NCBI GenBank assembly: GCA_051530055.1
Contig: CM121341.1
Span: 3,286,001 to 3,350,000, forward strand
Origin: Neoechinorhynchus agilis
Taxonomy: Eukaryota; Acanthocephala
Length of the DNA stretch: 64,000 nucleotides
Reading direction: 5' to 3'
The stretch's first letter is position 1. Every line of letters begins with the position of its first letter. Both the position numbers and the translations under genes were made by a program. Below the pieces are notes generated by a model. That model was not told where the DNA came from and made no database searches. It was given only the letters and a program-made list of their open reading frames with translations. Positions 34,450 through 46,879 of the stretch are shown in pieces.

Positions 34450-36670
34450 CTACGCATTCAAGACAGCCAGTGCATTTCTGCACTCAACAAATTCATCGCC
34501 ACCGTCGCAGTCCTCAATGCGTCCGATCTTTAAATGTGTAAGCATTTCAATGCACGACTGTTTATCAGCGAACCCCAGAGATTTGGAAAGATAATCAAGA
34601 CTAACTCGTGGTCTCATTCTATACGCAGAGATTCGACGAGTAATGGGTGTAATCAAAAACTGCTTACGTCTTAAAGATAGAAATCAATAGTAATCGTCGA
34701 TAATGTCCGGCGAATATTCCTACTAAGGACCGAATCGCGCACTTGGGAGGAAGAGATCGAACTATTCTAAAGAAAGCACCAAAGGCCTTCAGAGTGAAGC
34801 TTTGGTAGAGGCGTACACATTGCTCGTCCTCTCCTGTAAGACTCGTTTCAAGGAGAGCACTGAGTGCACGAATGGCTCCTGGTTAAGGAGTGAGAGAGGG
34901 GAAATCGAACAGAGTCCAACCAGCTCGATCTTCTATAAACATATTGTACAAGAGTCTATATCGAGCAAACGCTCGGCTGTTTCCTATATCAAGACCTTGT
35001 GCGTACAAAGATACCAATTGTGTTTGACATTGATTAAATTCCTCACGATCACCCTAAAAGAAACGGTTAAAAAAAATTAAAATGATTTATTTATAAATCA
35101 ATCGATTAGAAAAGGTTTCAGAATTTAAAGACAGAACACCAAGAAGAATATGGTCGAAATTTAAATATCGATGTATGACTGGTGAAAAAAGAGAGAATTA
35201 GCATAGTATTTTAAATTCTTGAAAACAAAATGTTCTCATAAAAATAAAGATGTATACAAAAGTGAAATACATTAAAAGAAACGTCGATCTTAATGTCGAA
35301 AAAGTTATTAAACAAACGAAACATTGAAATTTTAATAACGTCGAGAATTTCTCCATTTCACAATGTAGGAACCAATAATTAGTTCGATGAAGGCCAAAAA
35401 AATTTCGTAACTGACACTCTGATATAAAGAACGACAAAAACTCGTTTGAAAGATGATATCTAGGGATGCAACCGAAATGCATTATTGAATTAAGTGAGAA
35501 TTGCGGGTTGAAGATCCTTCCTCCCGGAAATATTTCGAATGCTACGTTTTTAGATAAGCCGGATGATGCGTCCACTTTCGAAATGTCATTCAATAAAATA
35601 TGAGATTTTCTCTCTGTGTGTGTTTGGATGATTGACTTAAGTTATTTAAACATGTACGACACATACCATTTCAAGGGCAATTAAAGCATTCGTTTCGTAA
35701 ACTTTTGTCGTGAATTCCGTCTTAATATTTTGTACCTAAGGCGAAAAACATTAAGCTCCAAATAAAACGTCTTACTCACAGTCATATCTTGACGAATGCT
35801 TCGTAGTTGATCGCTTAAATATCCGAAATCGAGATTTTCTCCCACTGATGCTTTATTGACTACAAATTCAAAAGCGCGTTGGAGTACGTTTAAGGGTCTT
35901 ATGAGCAATGGATCGGCTTCACTGGTCAATCGGAAATAGGACTTTTCGAGGGTTTCACAAACGCCGACAAACTCTTGTCTTGTTGACTCGGATGATTGTT
36001 CACTAACGACGGGTTCAGACAACCATCTTTTGTTTTGGTGATCGGAAGCGTACGACGAATTTGATGGCATTCGCTTTTGTACAACGGACAGCGGTGAAGG
36101 CGATGCACAACGATGTTGAGCGAACCTACTTGGTCGTCGAGGCTGCACGGTTGTTTGAGCCTGTTGTGCTGGTGGTGGTTGAGTTGGAATAGTCAAAAGA
36201 GTCGGAATCCCTGGCTCGACCGTGTCTGAGAAACGAGTACCACCCATGGCAGCTATCCGTTTCTTGGCGTCGTATTTAACGGAAGTCAAACGGCTGTCCA
36301 AGGATTGCAAAGGAACGGGTGAAGATTCTTGTTTGCTCAAGGAAGCTTGTGATGATGGTTGCTGATTTAGATTCACTGACTGCTGGGGAGCGTACAGTCG
36401 GTTAACCTGTTGATGATATTGGTACCATTGACGCCAATGATTCACGTATTGAGCCCATTGAGCCTGATAAGTAGCTGTATTGTACTGATTCCCAGAGTTC
36501 AGCATATAAGGATTACGGAAGTTCGAAGACCCAAAACGGGGATCGTGCCTCAGAGTGTGTAGAGGAGGATAGTAGGGATTAGGAATCGGTAACTGAACAG
36601 GAGTCCCTTGAGTTGGTTGCTGCTGAGGTCTCTCGGCCCGAGGACTATTGTACGTGAGTCTAGGATCCAT
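34450..36670 (-). CDS. LENG8: LENG8/THP3-type SAC3-GANP domain protein
   Basis: LENG8 and yeast Thp3 belong to the SAC3/GANP family linked to mRNA processing and export. Five exons join in phase: 35780-36670, 35667-35735, 34921-35053, 34668-34878 and 34450-34618 (490 residues). Exon 1 has a Pro/Gln-rich N terminus, then from about residue 230 the SAC3 start [19 protein letters not shown]. Exon 2 reads [20 protein letters not shown] and exon 3 [19 protein letters not shown], both nearly diagnostic. Exon 5 ends the winged-helix part ([16 protein letters not shown]). Introns are 44, 613, 42 and 49 nt, all GT-AG. The chosen ATG at 36670 lies 1 nt after CTCTTTTTTCAG, so leader splicing or a 5' UTR intron probably precedes it. 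Confidence 0.88.
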
Positions 36671-38500
36671 TCTGAAAAAAGAGTGTGCCATTTTAATCTT
36701 AAATAGCAAAATCTACGCGTAAAAAGATTTACGGAGAATGATATCAACACTCGATTTAGAGATCAATCGGATTAAACGAAAAGCGATATGGTGTTTTGCG
36801 TTCTTTTTCTGGTCCTAATAACCGGCTGATCCGATTAACCGAAGATTCAACCGTACTTAACATTCCTTTGACTTCTTTTAATCACTAAAATCCACTAATA
36901 ATGAACCCCGTCGAGGTTCCACGATCCAACGTCGCAGGATCGAAATATCAAATCAATAAATTCTTAATTTCATTTATCTCTCCTATCGACAAATAACAAT
37001 GAATTATCTTTTCAACATAAAAAAACTTCTAACACACTTCTAATCCTTACATATCGACATTTTAACCTTCCTTAAAATCTATTCAATCACTTTATGAACT
37101 CAAAAGAGCATTAAATTACAAAAAGACTTGTTTTGCACAAACAAATGATCGAAAATGAATTTATGATCTTTTAAAACACCAAAGATTCTAAATAGAACCA
37201 GGAAAACTCTCAACCTTCGAAAATGCGATTTTTGAATACCTAAAAACAAAGTCGTGGGGATCGTGGATTATTATCGTCGGAGAAAGGAAGAGACACTTTC
37301 TTTTCGTAGTCTCACCAACCCTGGACTCAAAAATTCACTAATTTATTTCCGGTATTTCATTTTGGATAATTCCGAAATTTTCGCAAGGTTTTAGTGCATT
37401 TTTGAATTCGGGGTTGGCAAATTTACGAAAAGAAAGCAATTTTTTTCAAATTAAGTTTACGAAAGCTACTTGATGACCAACAGAAGTTTGGTACCGAATA
37501 AATGGTTTGTGTCATTTTTTCTTAACGAGATAATCGACCGACTAATTCGGTGACCAAGATGAATTTTATACTCATCTCGATTTTAAGAGCTATGAATATA
37601 CTTGAGACTAGTAAAAATCAAGGTTAAAAGTTTGAGAATTTGGTTCTGGAAAACAAGTTGGCCTTTGGTTTTAATCAGCGTAGTGACGTAATGTACACGG
37701 AAGAATCTTATTTGGAATAAAGTAATCTTCGAATTAAATTAAAGAATGATGATATAGTGAAAACAAGCGCTCTTTCGCCCCTCTCCTATCTGCAATACAT
37801 AGAATTTGCACCTAAAATCTAGCACCAAGCAATTTAAAATCAATTTTTGGGAACAAAAGTACATAATGACAGCTTTTGAGGTTATCAATTAAACGTCAAC
37901 TTTCACTGTCACACGTCTCACATCTTAATTTTCGAGATAATGACATCGCACCAACCTTTGATCTGAATTCTTTCGTGTGTGTCTCAACGTCCTCTTGTAA
38001 TATGTATCCACCTCAACGTATATGCAAACTTCTCTTCCTTTTTCTCTCTCCTTGTGAGCTCCGTAGTGTTTTAGTAGGTGCAAAATCGGGAGATTTTACG
38101 AGGCGATATTGGACTCTCGTAAAAATCGTAAACGATTCCTGCGGTGCCTTATATTGCTTAATTTTGTTCCTTAATAACATTATCGGAGCACTAGGAACAA
38201 ACAACCATCTTAGAGGCTAACACTTCCGAGGGCTTGTTACTAAAAAGTTTAGTTTAAAGGTTGAGCGGTTTGAAGGAAACGTCAAAAATCAATGTGAAGA
38301 ATCATACTTTTTTCCAATTTCTATTCGTACTTTTCACGTGTATTTCGTAGCCTCACAATCTCTCCTGCCGACAGTCTATCCCTTTTCTGACCTTTTCAGG
38401 GTGAGGGAGAGTCCCCGAAGAAGGCGTGAAGCGGCGAAATTCTGACAAAATTAAAAAAAAACATCGTACTCGGGAACGTTTTGGGAAAATCTATCTGTAA
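36671..38500. other. Intergenic region upstream of the LENG8-type gene
   Basis: AT-rich with no supported gene. Two scraps of Penelope-like terminus are present: a decayed core near 36895-36925 (AATGAACC / GGTTCC stem) and another near 38415-38445 (GAAGAAGGC ... GGCGAAAT). Confidence 0.4.
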
Positions 38501-38504
38501 CAAC

Positions 38505-41500
38505 GACCGAATTCCTTGAACAAATCGGAACTCGAGTTTTTATGAGGACCCAAATGGAGAAGGAGTGAACGAACCGATAAAAGTTCATTTGTAGCCATTC
38601 TTCTTTGAAATGTTGATAATATTTCATTTTTTTAATTATATAACCCTTATTCAAGTACTAAAAATCGTTCATTTTGTTGCTTCAATGATGAGCGTTTATA
38701 GATTATTGGATATACGTCGCTGACGATTGATGATTTTCTTTTTCTGAGAAGCACAAATGCATCTTAGGGTCCGAGTCTTTTTTTAGGGCAACAACAAACA
38801 TTTTCAAAGACTCAATGATGATGATAATTTTTATCTGATTAAGTGAAGAAAAATCATTCGCCATTCTGAGAGTCTTTTTTAATGCAAATGGACAACATTG
38901 GAAATTTGTATCAAATTCCACTATGTAACCTTGCAATCCACCCAAAAAAAGGACCGAATTCCTTGAACAAATCGGAACTCGAGTTTTTATGAGGACCCAA
39001 ATGGAGAAGGAGTGAACGAACCGATAAAAGTTCATTTGTAGCCATTCTTCTTTGAAATGTTGATAATATTTCATTTTTTTAATTATATAACCCTTATTCA
39101 AGTACTAAAAATCGTTCATTCAGTTGCTTCAATGATGAGCGTTTATAGATTATTGGATATACGTCGCTGACGATTGATGATTTTCTTTTTCTGAGAAGCA
39201 CAAATGCATCTTAGGGTCCGAGTCTTTTTTTAGGGCAACAACAAACATTTTCAAAGACTCAATGATGATGATAATTTTTATCTGATTAAGTGAAGAAAAA
39301 TCATTCGCCATTCTGAGAGTCTTTTTTTAATGCAAATGGACAACATTGGAAATTTGTATCAAATTCCACTATGTAACCTTGCAATCCACCCAAAAAAGGA
39401 CCGAATTCCTTGAACAAATCGGAACTCGAGTTTTTATGAGGACCCAAATGGAGAAGGAGTGAACGAACCGATAAAAGTTCGTTTGTAGCCATTCTTCTTT
39501 GAAATGTTGATAATATTTCATTTTTTTAATTATATAACCCTTATTCAAGTACTAAAAATCGTTCATTCAGTTGCTTCAATGATGAGCGTTTATAGATTAT
39601 TGGATATACGTCGCTGACGATTGATGATTTTCTTTTTCTGAGAAGCACAAATGCATCTTAGGGTCCGAGTCTTTTTTTAGGGCAACAACAAACATTTTCA
39701 AAGACTCAATGATGATGATAATTTTTATCTGATTAAGTGAAGAAAAATCATTCGCCATTCTGAGAGTTTTTTTAATGCAAATGGACAACATTGGAAATTT
39801 GTATCAAATTCCACTATGTAACCTTGCAATCCACCCAAAAAAAGGACCGAATTCCTTGAACAAATCGGAACTCGAGTTTTTATGAGGACCCAAATGGAGA
39901 AGGAGTGAACGAACCGATAAAAGTTCGTTTGTAGCCATTCTTCTTTGAAATGTTGATAATATTTCATTTTTTTAATTATATAACCCTTATTCAAGTACTA
40001 AAAATCGTTCATTCAGTTGCTTCAATGATGAGCGTTTATAGATTATTGGATATACGTCGCTGACGATTGATGATTTTCTTTTTCTGAGAAGCACAAATGC
40101 ATCTTAGGGTCCGAGTCTTTTTTTAGGGCAACAACAAACATTTTCAAAGACTCAATGATGATGATAATTTTTATCTGATTAAGTGAAGAAAAATCATTCG
40201 CCATTCTGAGAGTCTTTTTTTAATGCAAATGGACAACATTGGAAATTTGTATCAAATTCCACTATGTAACCTTGCAATCCACCCAAAAAAAGGACCGAAT
40301 TCCTTGAACAAATCGGAACTCGAGTTTTTATGAGGACCCAGGAGAAGGAGTGAACGAACCGATAAAAGTTCATTTGTAGCCATTCTTCTTTGAAATGTTG
40401 ATAATATTTCATTTTTTTAATTATATAACCCTTATTCAAGTACTAAAAATCGTTCATTCAGTTGCTTCAATGATGAGCGTTTATAGATTATTGGATATAC
40501 GTCGCTGACGATTGATGATTTTCTTTTTCTGAGAAGCACAAATGCATCTTAGGGTCCGAGTCTTTTTTTAGGGCAACAAAAGAAACCTAAAATTAAGTAC
40601 TCGTTGCAGACCAAACATTTTCAAAGACTCAATGATGATGATAATTTTTATCTGATTAAGTGAAGAAAAATCATTCGCCATTCTGAGAGTCTTTTTTTAA
40701 TGCAAATGGACAACATTGGAAATTTGTATCAAATTCCACTATGTAACCTTGCAATCCACCCAAAAAAAGGACCGAATTCCTTGAACAAATCGGAACTCGA
40801 GTTTTTATGAGGACCCAAATGGAGAAGGAGTGAACGAACCGATAAAAGTTCGTTTGTAGCCATTCTTCTTTGAAATGTTGATAATATTTCATTTTTTTAA
40901 TTATATAACTCTTATTCAAGTACTAAAAATCGTTCATTCAGTTGCTTCAATGATGAGCGTTTATAGATTATTGGATATACGTCGCTGACGATTGATGATT
41001 TTCTTTTTCTGAGAAGCACAAATGCATCTTAGGGTCCGAGTCTTTTTTTAGGGCAACAAAAGAAACCTAAAATTAAGTACACGTTGCAGACCAAACATTT
41101 TCAAAGACTCAATGATGATGATAATTTTTATCTGATTAAGTGAAGAAAAATCATTCGCCATTCTGAGAGTTTTTTTAATGCAAATGGACAACATTTTAAA
41201 TTTGTATCATATTTCACTATGTAACCTTGCAATCCACCCAAAAAAAGGACCGAATTCCTTGAACAAATCAGAACTCGAGTTTTTATGAGGACCTAAAAGG
41301 GGACATTCTTTGTAGATTAACAAATAAACGTTTTATTATAAAATTTTTGACAATTCGACGGGTTCTATAAAAGACTTCTACAACCATCTCGCCCCCCTTT
41401 GTAAGTTGTGAACGAAGCGATAAAAGTTAATTTGTAGCCATTTTTCTATCATAAAATGTTGATAATATTTCATTTTTTGAATTATATAACCCTTATTCAA

Positions 41501-41620
41501 GTGCTAAAATTCGTTCATTCAGTTGCTTCAGTGATGAGCGTTTATAGATTATTGGATATACGTCGCTGACGATTGATGATTTTCTTTTTCTGAGAAGCAC
41601 AAATGCATCCTGGGATCCGA
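38505..41620. repeat. Tandem array, about 447-bp unit, six to seven copies
   Basis: Units recur at about 447-bp spacing, for example the motif GAACGATTTTTAGTACTTGA (minus strand) near 38655, 39102, 39548, 39995, 40440 and 40920. Copies are almost identical except for small indels. Two late units carry a 31-nt insertion near 40580 and 41060, and one lacks a few bases near 40340. The last partial unit (41300-41620) is diverged and carries unrelated sequence. The minus-strand open frames of about 80 codons in each unit are in phase only by repetition. Part of the unit resembles the LINE end near 46340-46400. Confidence 0.92.
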
Positions 41621-41939
41621 GAACTCTCTTATTGAGTATTCATAATTAAAACATATGACAAAATTTGACGAAAGGGAGATGAGGTTTTTCAAAGCGCGTT
41701 TTACAAACCTAAATATTTGCATGTTCTTTAGTATGTAGAAGTCAAAATGTGTTAAAAACACAAGCAATATTCATCTCATCATAAAGCGAGAATTATGTTG
41801 TAAATTCCTTATAAAAATTGCACATTTCTTTAAATTTGAATGATCCGATATTTTCAATTTGTTGGGAGATAAATATGATTAGAAATCAGATTTTAATTAA
41901 CGAGGATTCATGCCCGACAGAAGCACAATCGACGCAATA

Positions 41940-42960
41940 TTTTTGCTAAGGCTGCTGTATGAGAGGTTCGGTGAGATGCTGTAGTCGTGCACAGTGTGGC
42001 GTACGACACGGTTCCTCGAGATCTGGTGTGAGCATTCTTCAGGAAAAGGAATTGCTCCGAACAAGGTCGCCGCGATCCAAGCGATGTATCGAGAATGCTA
42101 CACCTGCATGCGATGCCACAGCGGAACGACCGACTATTTCCGAGTATCCGTGGGTCTGCAACAGGGTTCGGCCCTTAGCCCATTCTTGTTCACGATCGTG
42201 ATGGACGTCCTAGGAAATGCGGAAAGAGAAATGAACCCACCATGGATGATGCTATTCGCGGACGATTTAATGCTCACAGCTAGGGACGTGGACACGCTCA
42301 GGAAGTTGCTGGAAAACAGCGATTAGAGAGCAACTGATTGAGAGTGAGAAGGCGCAAAACGAAATACAATGGGGTCGGGTAACCTCGATATGCAAGGAAT
42401 TTAGATTGAAAAGATCTTCAAATATTTGGGCAGTATGTTGAACATGCAATGTGAGCTCGCACCAGAGATCGGACAAAGAGTTCAATGCGTGTATAATAAC
42501 TGGAGGAAGACAATTGGCATCCTTTGCGATAAGCGTCTCCCGAACAAGCTTAAATGACGGGTGTACAAGGCAGTAGTGGGAACCGCCATGCTCTACGGAG
42601 CAGAAACGGTGGCTACGAAGAAGGAAGACGTTCAACGATTAGCCGTCAACGAAATGCGGATGCTGAGATGGTCCGCAGGATTGCCACGCAAGGATCGAGT
42701 GCCCAATGAGGAGGTGCGAAGGCTGCTTGCTATCGAGCCGACCGAGGAGGTAATCGCTAAGAGGTGGATGCGATGGTACCTGCAGGTTACATAAGCAGAT
42801 GAAGACGCCTTGCATGGAGAATCGAGCTCGAGAAGAAAAGGAGAAGAGGGAGGTCCAATAAGAGGTGGAAGGACAGTGTGAGCGGAGATATCAATACGCT
42901 GGAAAAGGATAATAACAAAGACGAAAGCCGCCAATGCTTAAAAGAACGACCTCTCAAACG
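41940..42960 (+). mobile_element. RTE-type LINE fragment
   Basis: Plus strand. The reverse-transcriptase core VGLQQGSALSPFLFTIVMDV and MMLFADDLMLTARD lie at 42140-42290. The typical RTE 3' segment (AVNEMRMLRWSAGLPRKDRV, MLYGAETVA) lies at 42561-42780. The frame shifts between the two parts. The 5' end, including the endonuclease, is absent. Confidence 0.8.
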
Positions 42961-43520
42961 AGAGAAAAGTTCAAAGAAATGTTGTTGTTGTGAGATAAAG
43001 ATTTATTTTAAAAATTTACGTTGATAGGCTCGCTAAACAACCTTTTTGGCTAATTTGCAAAAAGCTAAGGCGGTTGAATATCGAACGTTCTATCGTCGTT
43101 TTTCGTTGACCGAGTAATTGTATTAAAAATCGGTCTTTTACTATTGTCTTTATTTTTAAACTTTTTGAAAAAATTTTTAATTTCTTTAATTATTTTTACT
43201 TTTTGTGTTCGTTGTTTATCGAACCAACAATCGACGAGATTAAAGAATTTAGCGATTATTTTTTATTTTACTGCCTTTTGTTCATGTAGGGATAACTTTA
43301 GAGATTTCTACTTAAGCAAGTCTCTCGAAATCAATCCTTGATGCTTTTACCAAAAATGTGATAAAGCTTCGGCAAATTGAGGTCAAAATGTATTGTTTAC
43401 TATATAAAGTAGAAAGGGTAAGAAGCGAGAAAACTTCATAGAACCGTACGTTTTCGTTCGTTATTCGTTTCACCAATGCTTTCTTCAACCGCGTGAGGCC
43501 TGTGTTCAACAAAGAAGAAA
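42961..43520. other. Intergenic AT-rich region
   Basis: No supported gene or repeat. Confidence 0.35.
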
Positions 43521-43525
43521 GCGAG

Positions 43526-43687
43526 ATGTTCTTGTTCAAGAGCGTTAGACGGAAGCTTTCAAATATGAGTTCCGGTCGTATTCCGCGCAACATTCTAATG
43601 CCGTTATTGGTGATATTGATCACATTTGCGATCATTGCTATGCTAAGAGATATATATCACATCTTTCGCCACTGCAACCAATACTAG
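43526..43687 (+). CDS. Small candidate membrane protein, unassigned
   Basis: From the ATG at 43526 the frame gives 53 residues with a basic head (FKSVRRKLSNMSSGRIPRN), one strong membrane segment (ILMPLLVILITFAIIAML) and a short tail. An AGCGAG acceptor-like site ends just before the ATG. Past the stop codon the same frame stays open to about 43846 with soluble, Cys-containing text, so an intron or a second exon is possible. No family recognised. It could be chance, because the surrounding region is not conserved in any copy here. Confidence 0.3.
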   Translation: MFLFKSVRRKLSNMSSGRIPRNILMPLLVILITFAIIAMLRDIYHIFRHCNQY

Positions 43688-43849
43688 AGGAATTTTATGA
43701 ATTCATGTCTGCAGGTACTCCACAATAGAACTATAACCCACAGAACTTTGGACGGTCGAGACAATGTTGAACCTCCCAGGCTCTACAATGGTGCACACCT
43801 TTGTTTTGAAATGAGATGCGATATTGGTTGGTAAAGGACATGATGTGTT

Positions 43850-44316
43850 TATTTCGCGCATTCCCCTCATCCCAACGGATTTGCCTTTTACGTTTGGACG
43901 CCTACAGTTTACAGTACGGATAACATTTGCAATAAAAGGAGAAATGAGAGGTAGAAATTGAAGAGGATGAAGAGAATGAAGGCACTTTTGGAAGATTAGA
44001 GAGAAGTGTTTTTCTAAGGACACGAGTTCGGAGGATCAATTAACCATTAATAATCGCCATCAATTATTCTTCTAAGAAGTATAATAAACATTATAGAGTA
44101 AGGTGGTCCGAGCAGAAGGAATATCTCGAATCCCTCAAGTCTATTCCTACTGGCGTTTAAGTCTAAAAAACGTGAATCTGTTCAAATAGATTCGGATTGA
44201 AAAAGAGCGGACATTTATGATTCAGGCTTCCAATTTAAACAGCCTCCTACGAATTATATTCGTTTCACATGAATACATTAAATAAATCTCGCTTGAGAGT
44301 TAACTTTATTATTTAG
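43850..44316. other. Intergenic region
   Basis: No supported gene. A 107-codon open frame on the minus strand (43703-44023) lacks any recognisable family or composition. Confidence 0.3.
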
Positions 44317-44513
44317 CATCATTAAATTTTAGTCTATCCCTTTCTTGTCCGGCTTATTTTTTAGGCATACTGAGGATCCGGAGGAATGTACAAACTCTTA
44401 AACCGACATTAGAGACTATGTGGTTATATCACTTCTCTGATGTATAATTGGTTTGGCTTTATGCCTAAAAAAAATAAGCCGGACAAGAAAGAGATAGACT
44501 GAAATTTAATGAT
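44317..44513. mobile_element. MITE with about 50-bp terminal inverted repeats
   Basis: The left end ATCATTAAATTTTAGTCTAT, continuing through TTCTTGTCCGGCTTATTTTT, is matched in reverse complement at the right end (AAAATAAGCCGGACAAGAAA ... AATTTAATGAT). Non-coding, about 197 bp. The transposon family is unknown. Confidence 0.75.
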
Positions 44514-44579
44514 GATAAAACAATACCGGCTTGCCAGTAAAACTTAAATTTTTTTTTATTATTTAGAATTCGTCATCTT

Positions 44580-45300
44580 TAAAGGGAACGCTTTATTGAG
44601 GATGTTTCGAACTTCGTCGGGTTTATCATCAGTTCTAAAAAACGAGGTTATCGATATGCGAGAAGAGAATTATTATTTGGAAGTCTTCAACCGATAAAGA
44701 GTTTATTAAAGACGTTAATCTCGTTGTTTTTTTAGATCGAATGATGCCTCCCTGCGAGGTTCGCAGAACGTTTTTAACAAACAAGCTGAAGACTTCTAAA
44801 TAACACTTTTAAACGATTGGTAATTTTTATAACTGGTGATAAAATCGAAGAACTTTGAAACGACTTCAATAAAACGTTGAAACAACAAATTTAATCAATT
44901 CCTAGATCGATGACGTCATGTTCAGTTTACGTTTCTTCCGGAGAAATGTGACGGCGATAAAATAATCGTCCCAATTTTTTTATCAGACGTCACTTTTTCG
45001 TCAAATTAATCGCAGATTTCCAATGGACATTGCACTAAAGCTTTCAAAATCCTTGTTTCTTTTCGATCTTCTTACCACTTTGATTACGTCATGTGTATTG
45101 TTTTCCGGAAACGAATATCTGTGTTTTTCGATAATTCTAAACTTGATGCCGAATCAAATATTTCGATTTTGATTATTGGTTTATGTGAAAATGAACTGGA
45201 TAACGCAGGAAATGTTACATTGATCAAAATACTACGGGACTTTTCTTTTGAAGTCTTTATGGCCTATAATTCGATAAATTTGCGAATGATATGAGCGTTT
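44580..45300. other. Penelope-like terminus scrap and intergenic DNA
   Basis: A minus-strand hammerhead-like core sits at 44605-44632 (CTGATGA, weak stem around CGACGA, GAAA). The rest, to 45300, has no supported gene. Confidence 0.4.
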
Positions 45301-46400
45301 CACGCTTTTATCAACTCCAATTTCAATCAAACTTGAAATGGGACTCGCACATCACTCTCTCCCTCAAGCACAACCCCTTTAAAAATTATCTCCTCAAGTC
45401 CCGATCTCTACAAATTTTACTTACCTGAATTCCTCTAAATGCGTGGAAATGATCCCATCTCTCTCCCGCAACCCCACATCCTCCCCGGAGCTTCTAAATG
45501 ACATTCTACGAGTAACCTCCCTGAGAATCCTGGGTCTCCAATTTCGATCAAATTTGAACACAGAACTTCCTTCCACTCCACTTCACTCGCATTGTAGATT
45601 ACACCCTGAAGAAGCCGTTGGACGGCGAAAGCTAGGTGTTTCAATAAAATCTCTCTCTTTCAGTCGGATTGTCAATCAAACAATCATCAATAGATAAAAC
45701 ATGCGGCTGAACAACCAAGCAGCGCTTAGTAATCTTACCGATTTCTGCATCAATCACAAACTCCATCTCAATTTCTCTAAATGCTTCGAAATGATGCCCT
45801 CTCTCCCGCAACTCCACAACATCGCCTGAGCTTCTAAATGACATTCTACGAGTATTCTGGGTATCCAATTTCAATCAAATCTGAATTAAGACTCGCACAT
45901 CACTCTCCCTCGAGCTTCTGACATTTAGGAATCCTTTCACCCGACCTCTACAAATTTTACTTCTTTATTTTACCCTCCCTCACCTACGGTTACCCCGTCT
46001 TTTGCAACCTTTCCAAATCTAAAATCCGTCGTCTTGAAATGTTTCATAGAAGAGCATCCAAAATTTTCACAGCTTACTTTCCCCCCTCTCACCGAATGCT
46101 TTTATGAAATTTTAAAAAACAATGAAACCGCCTCTCAACCTTACCACCACAATTTTTACTACATTTTATTCCTCTTTTCACACGAGTACAACATTCGTAA
46201 TTCCAACCTCGCATCTCTCACTGCTCATTTTTCCATACTGCCTAATCTTCTTGACCTGAAATGAACCTGATAAAAATCCCAACCTCACAATCTCTTCTAC
46301 AAACAATAAACAACTTTCCAATCCGAACGGACTCGTATTCCACTCCAAAATAAACGACCGCATATATTTTACTAATCAGAACTCGATTTTTTATGTGGAT
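45300..46400 (+). mobile_element. Jockey-type LINE 3' fragments, plus strand
   Basis: Plus-strand equivalents of the minus-strand LINE tails. 45960-46080 reads LPSLTYGYPVFC and LEMFHRRASKIF as at 1126-1473. 45300-45560 and 45740-45920 are two partial repeats of the same upstream segment. A hammerhead-like core lies at 45606-45630 between them, so a Penelope-like end is probably inserted in the LINE. Confidence 0.6.
45606..45630 (+). other. Hammerhead-like core
   Basis: Plus strand: CTGAAGA, one A, stem GCCG/CGGC with loop TTGGA, then GAAA. Confidence 0.5.
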
Positions 46401-46879
46401 CCGAATGGAGAAACAAAAATTGTACAATCTTCCAGCCATAATAATGGACGATATTTTTTGTTCTAAATTATTTAGTAATATTTTTACCTTTAATTATCCT
46501 ATACATTTTTTCAAATGTTTAAACTCTAAGCTTTAAGATTACTTCGCGTACTTGCTGTGTAAAAATACACATATAAAATCCGATCAGTTACAAAAAATTT
46601 AAATAAGCGTTGAGGTTTTAGATTCCTAAAATTAAAAATTGAACGGTTCACGATCGTTACTTATGAGTATTCATTTCCAGTTTTCTAAGCTTAATGGATT
46701 TTTATGTGATAATTCAATATCTCTAGATTGGGAAGATGAAAAGGATTTATACACCTTGATTGAATTTGAGACGCCTCTTCTAAAATTGGTTCCATAAAAT
46801 TGTCAGTTTTGTTTTTAAATTCTTAACTTGATGATTCTCGCGATCGTAGCATCAGTGGCCAACCTTTCACTCGTTTCAG
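46401..46879. other. Upstream region of the TMEM209 gene
   Basis: AT-rich. CTCGTTTCAG ends exactly at the ATG at 46880, an acceptor site with no preceding coding exon. Confidence 0.5.

Noticed and set aside
38505-41620. CRISPR-like array
   Set aside because: The repeats are about 447 bp and contiguous with no spacers, in an animal genome; this is a tandem satellite.
43703-44023. 107-codon minus-strand frame
   Set aside because: No family, no acceptor near the start, and composition typical of chance frames.
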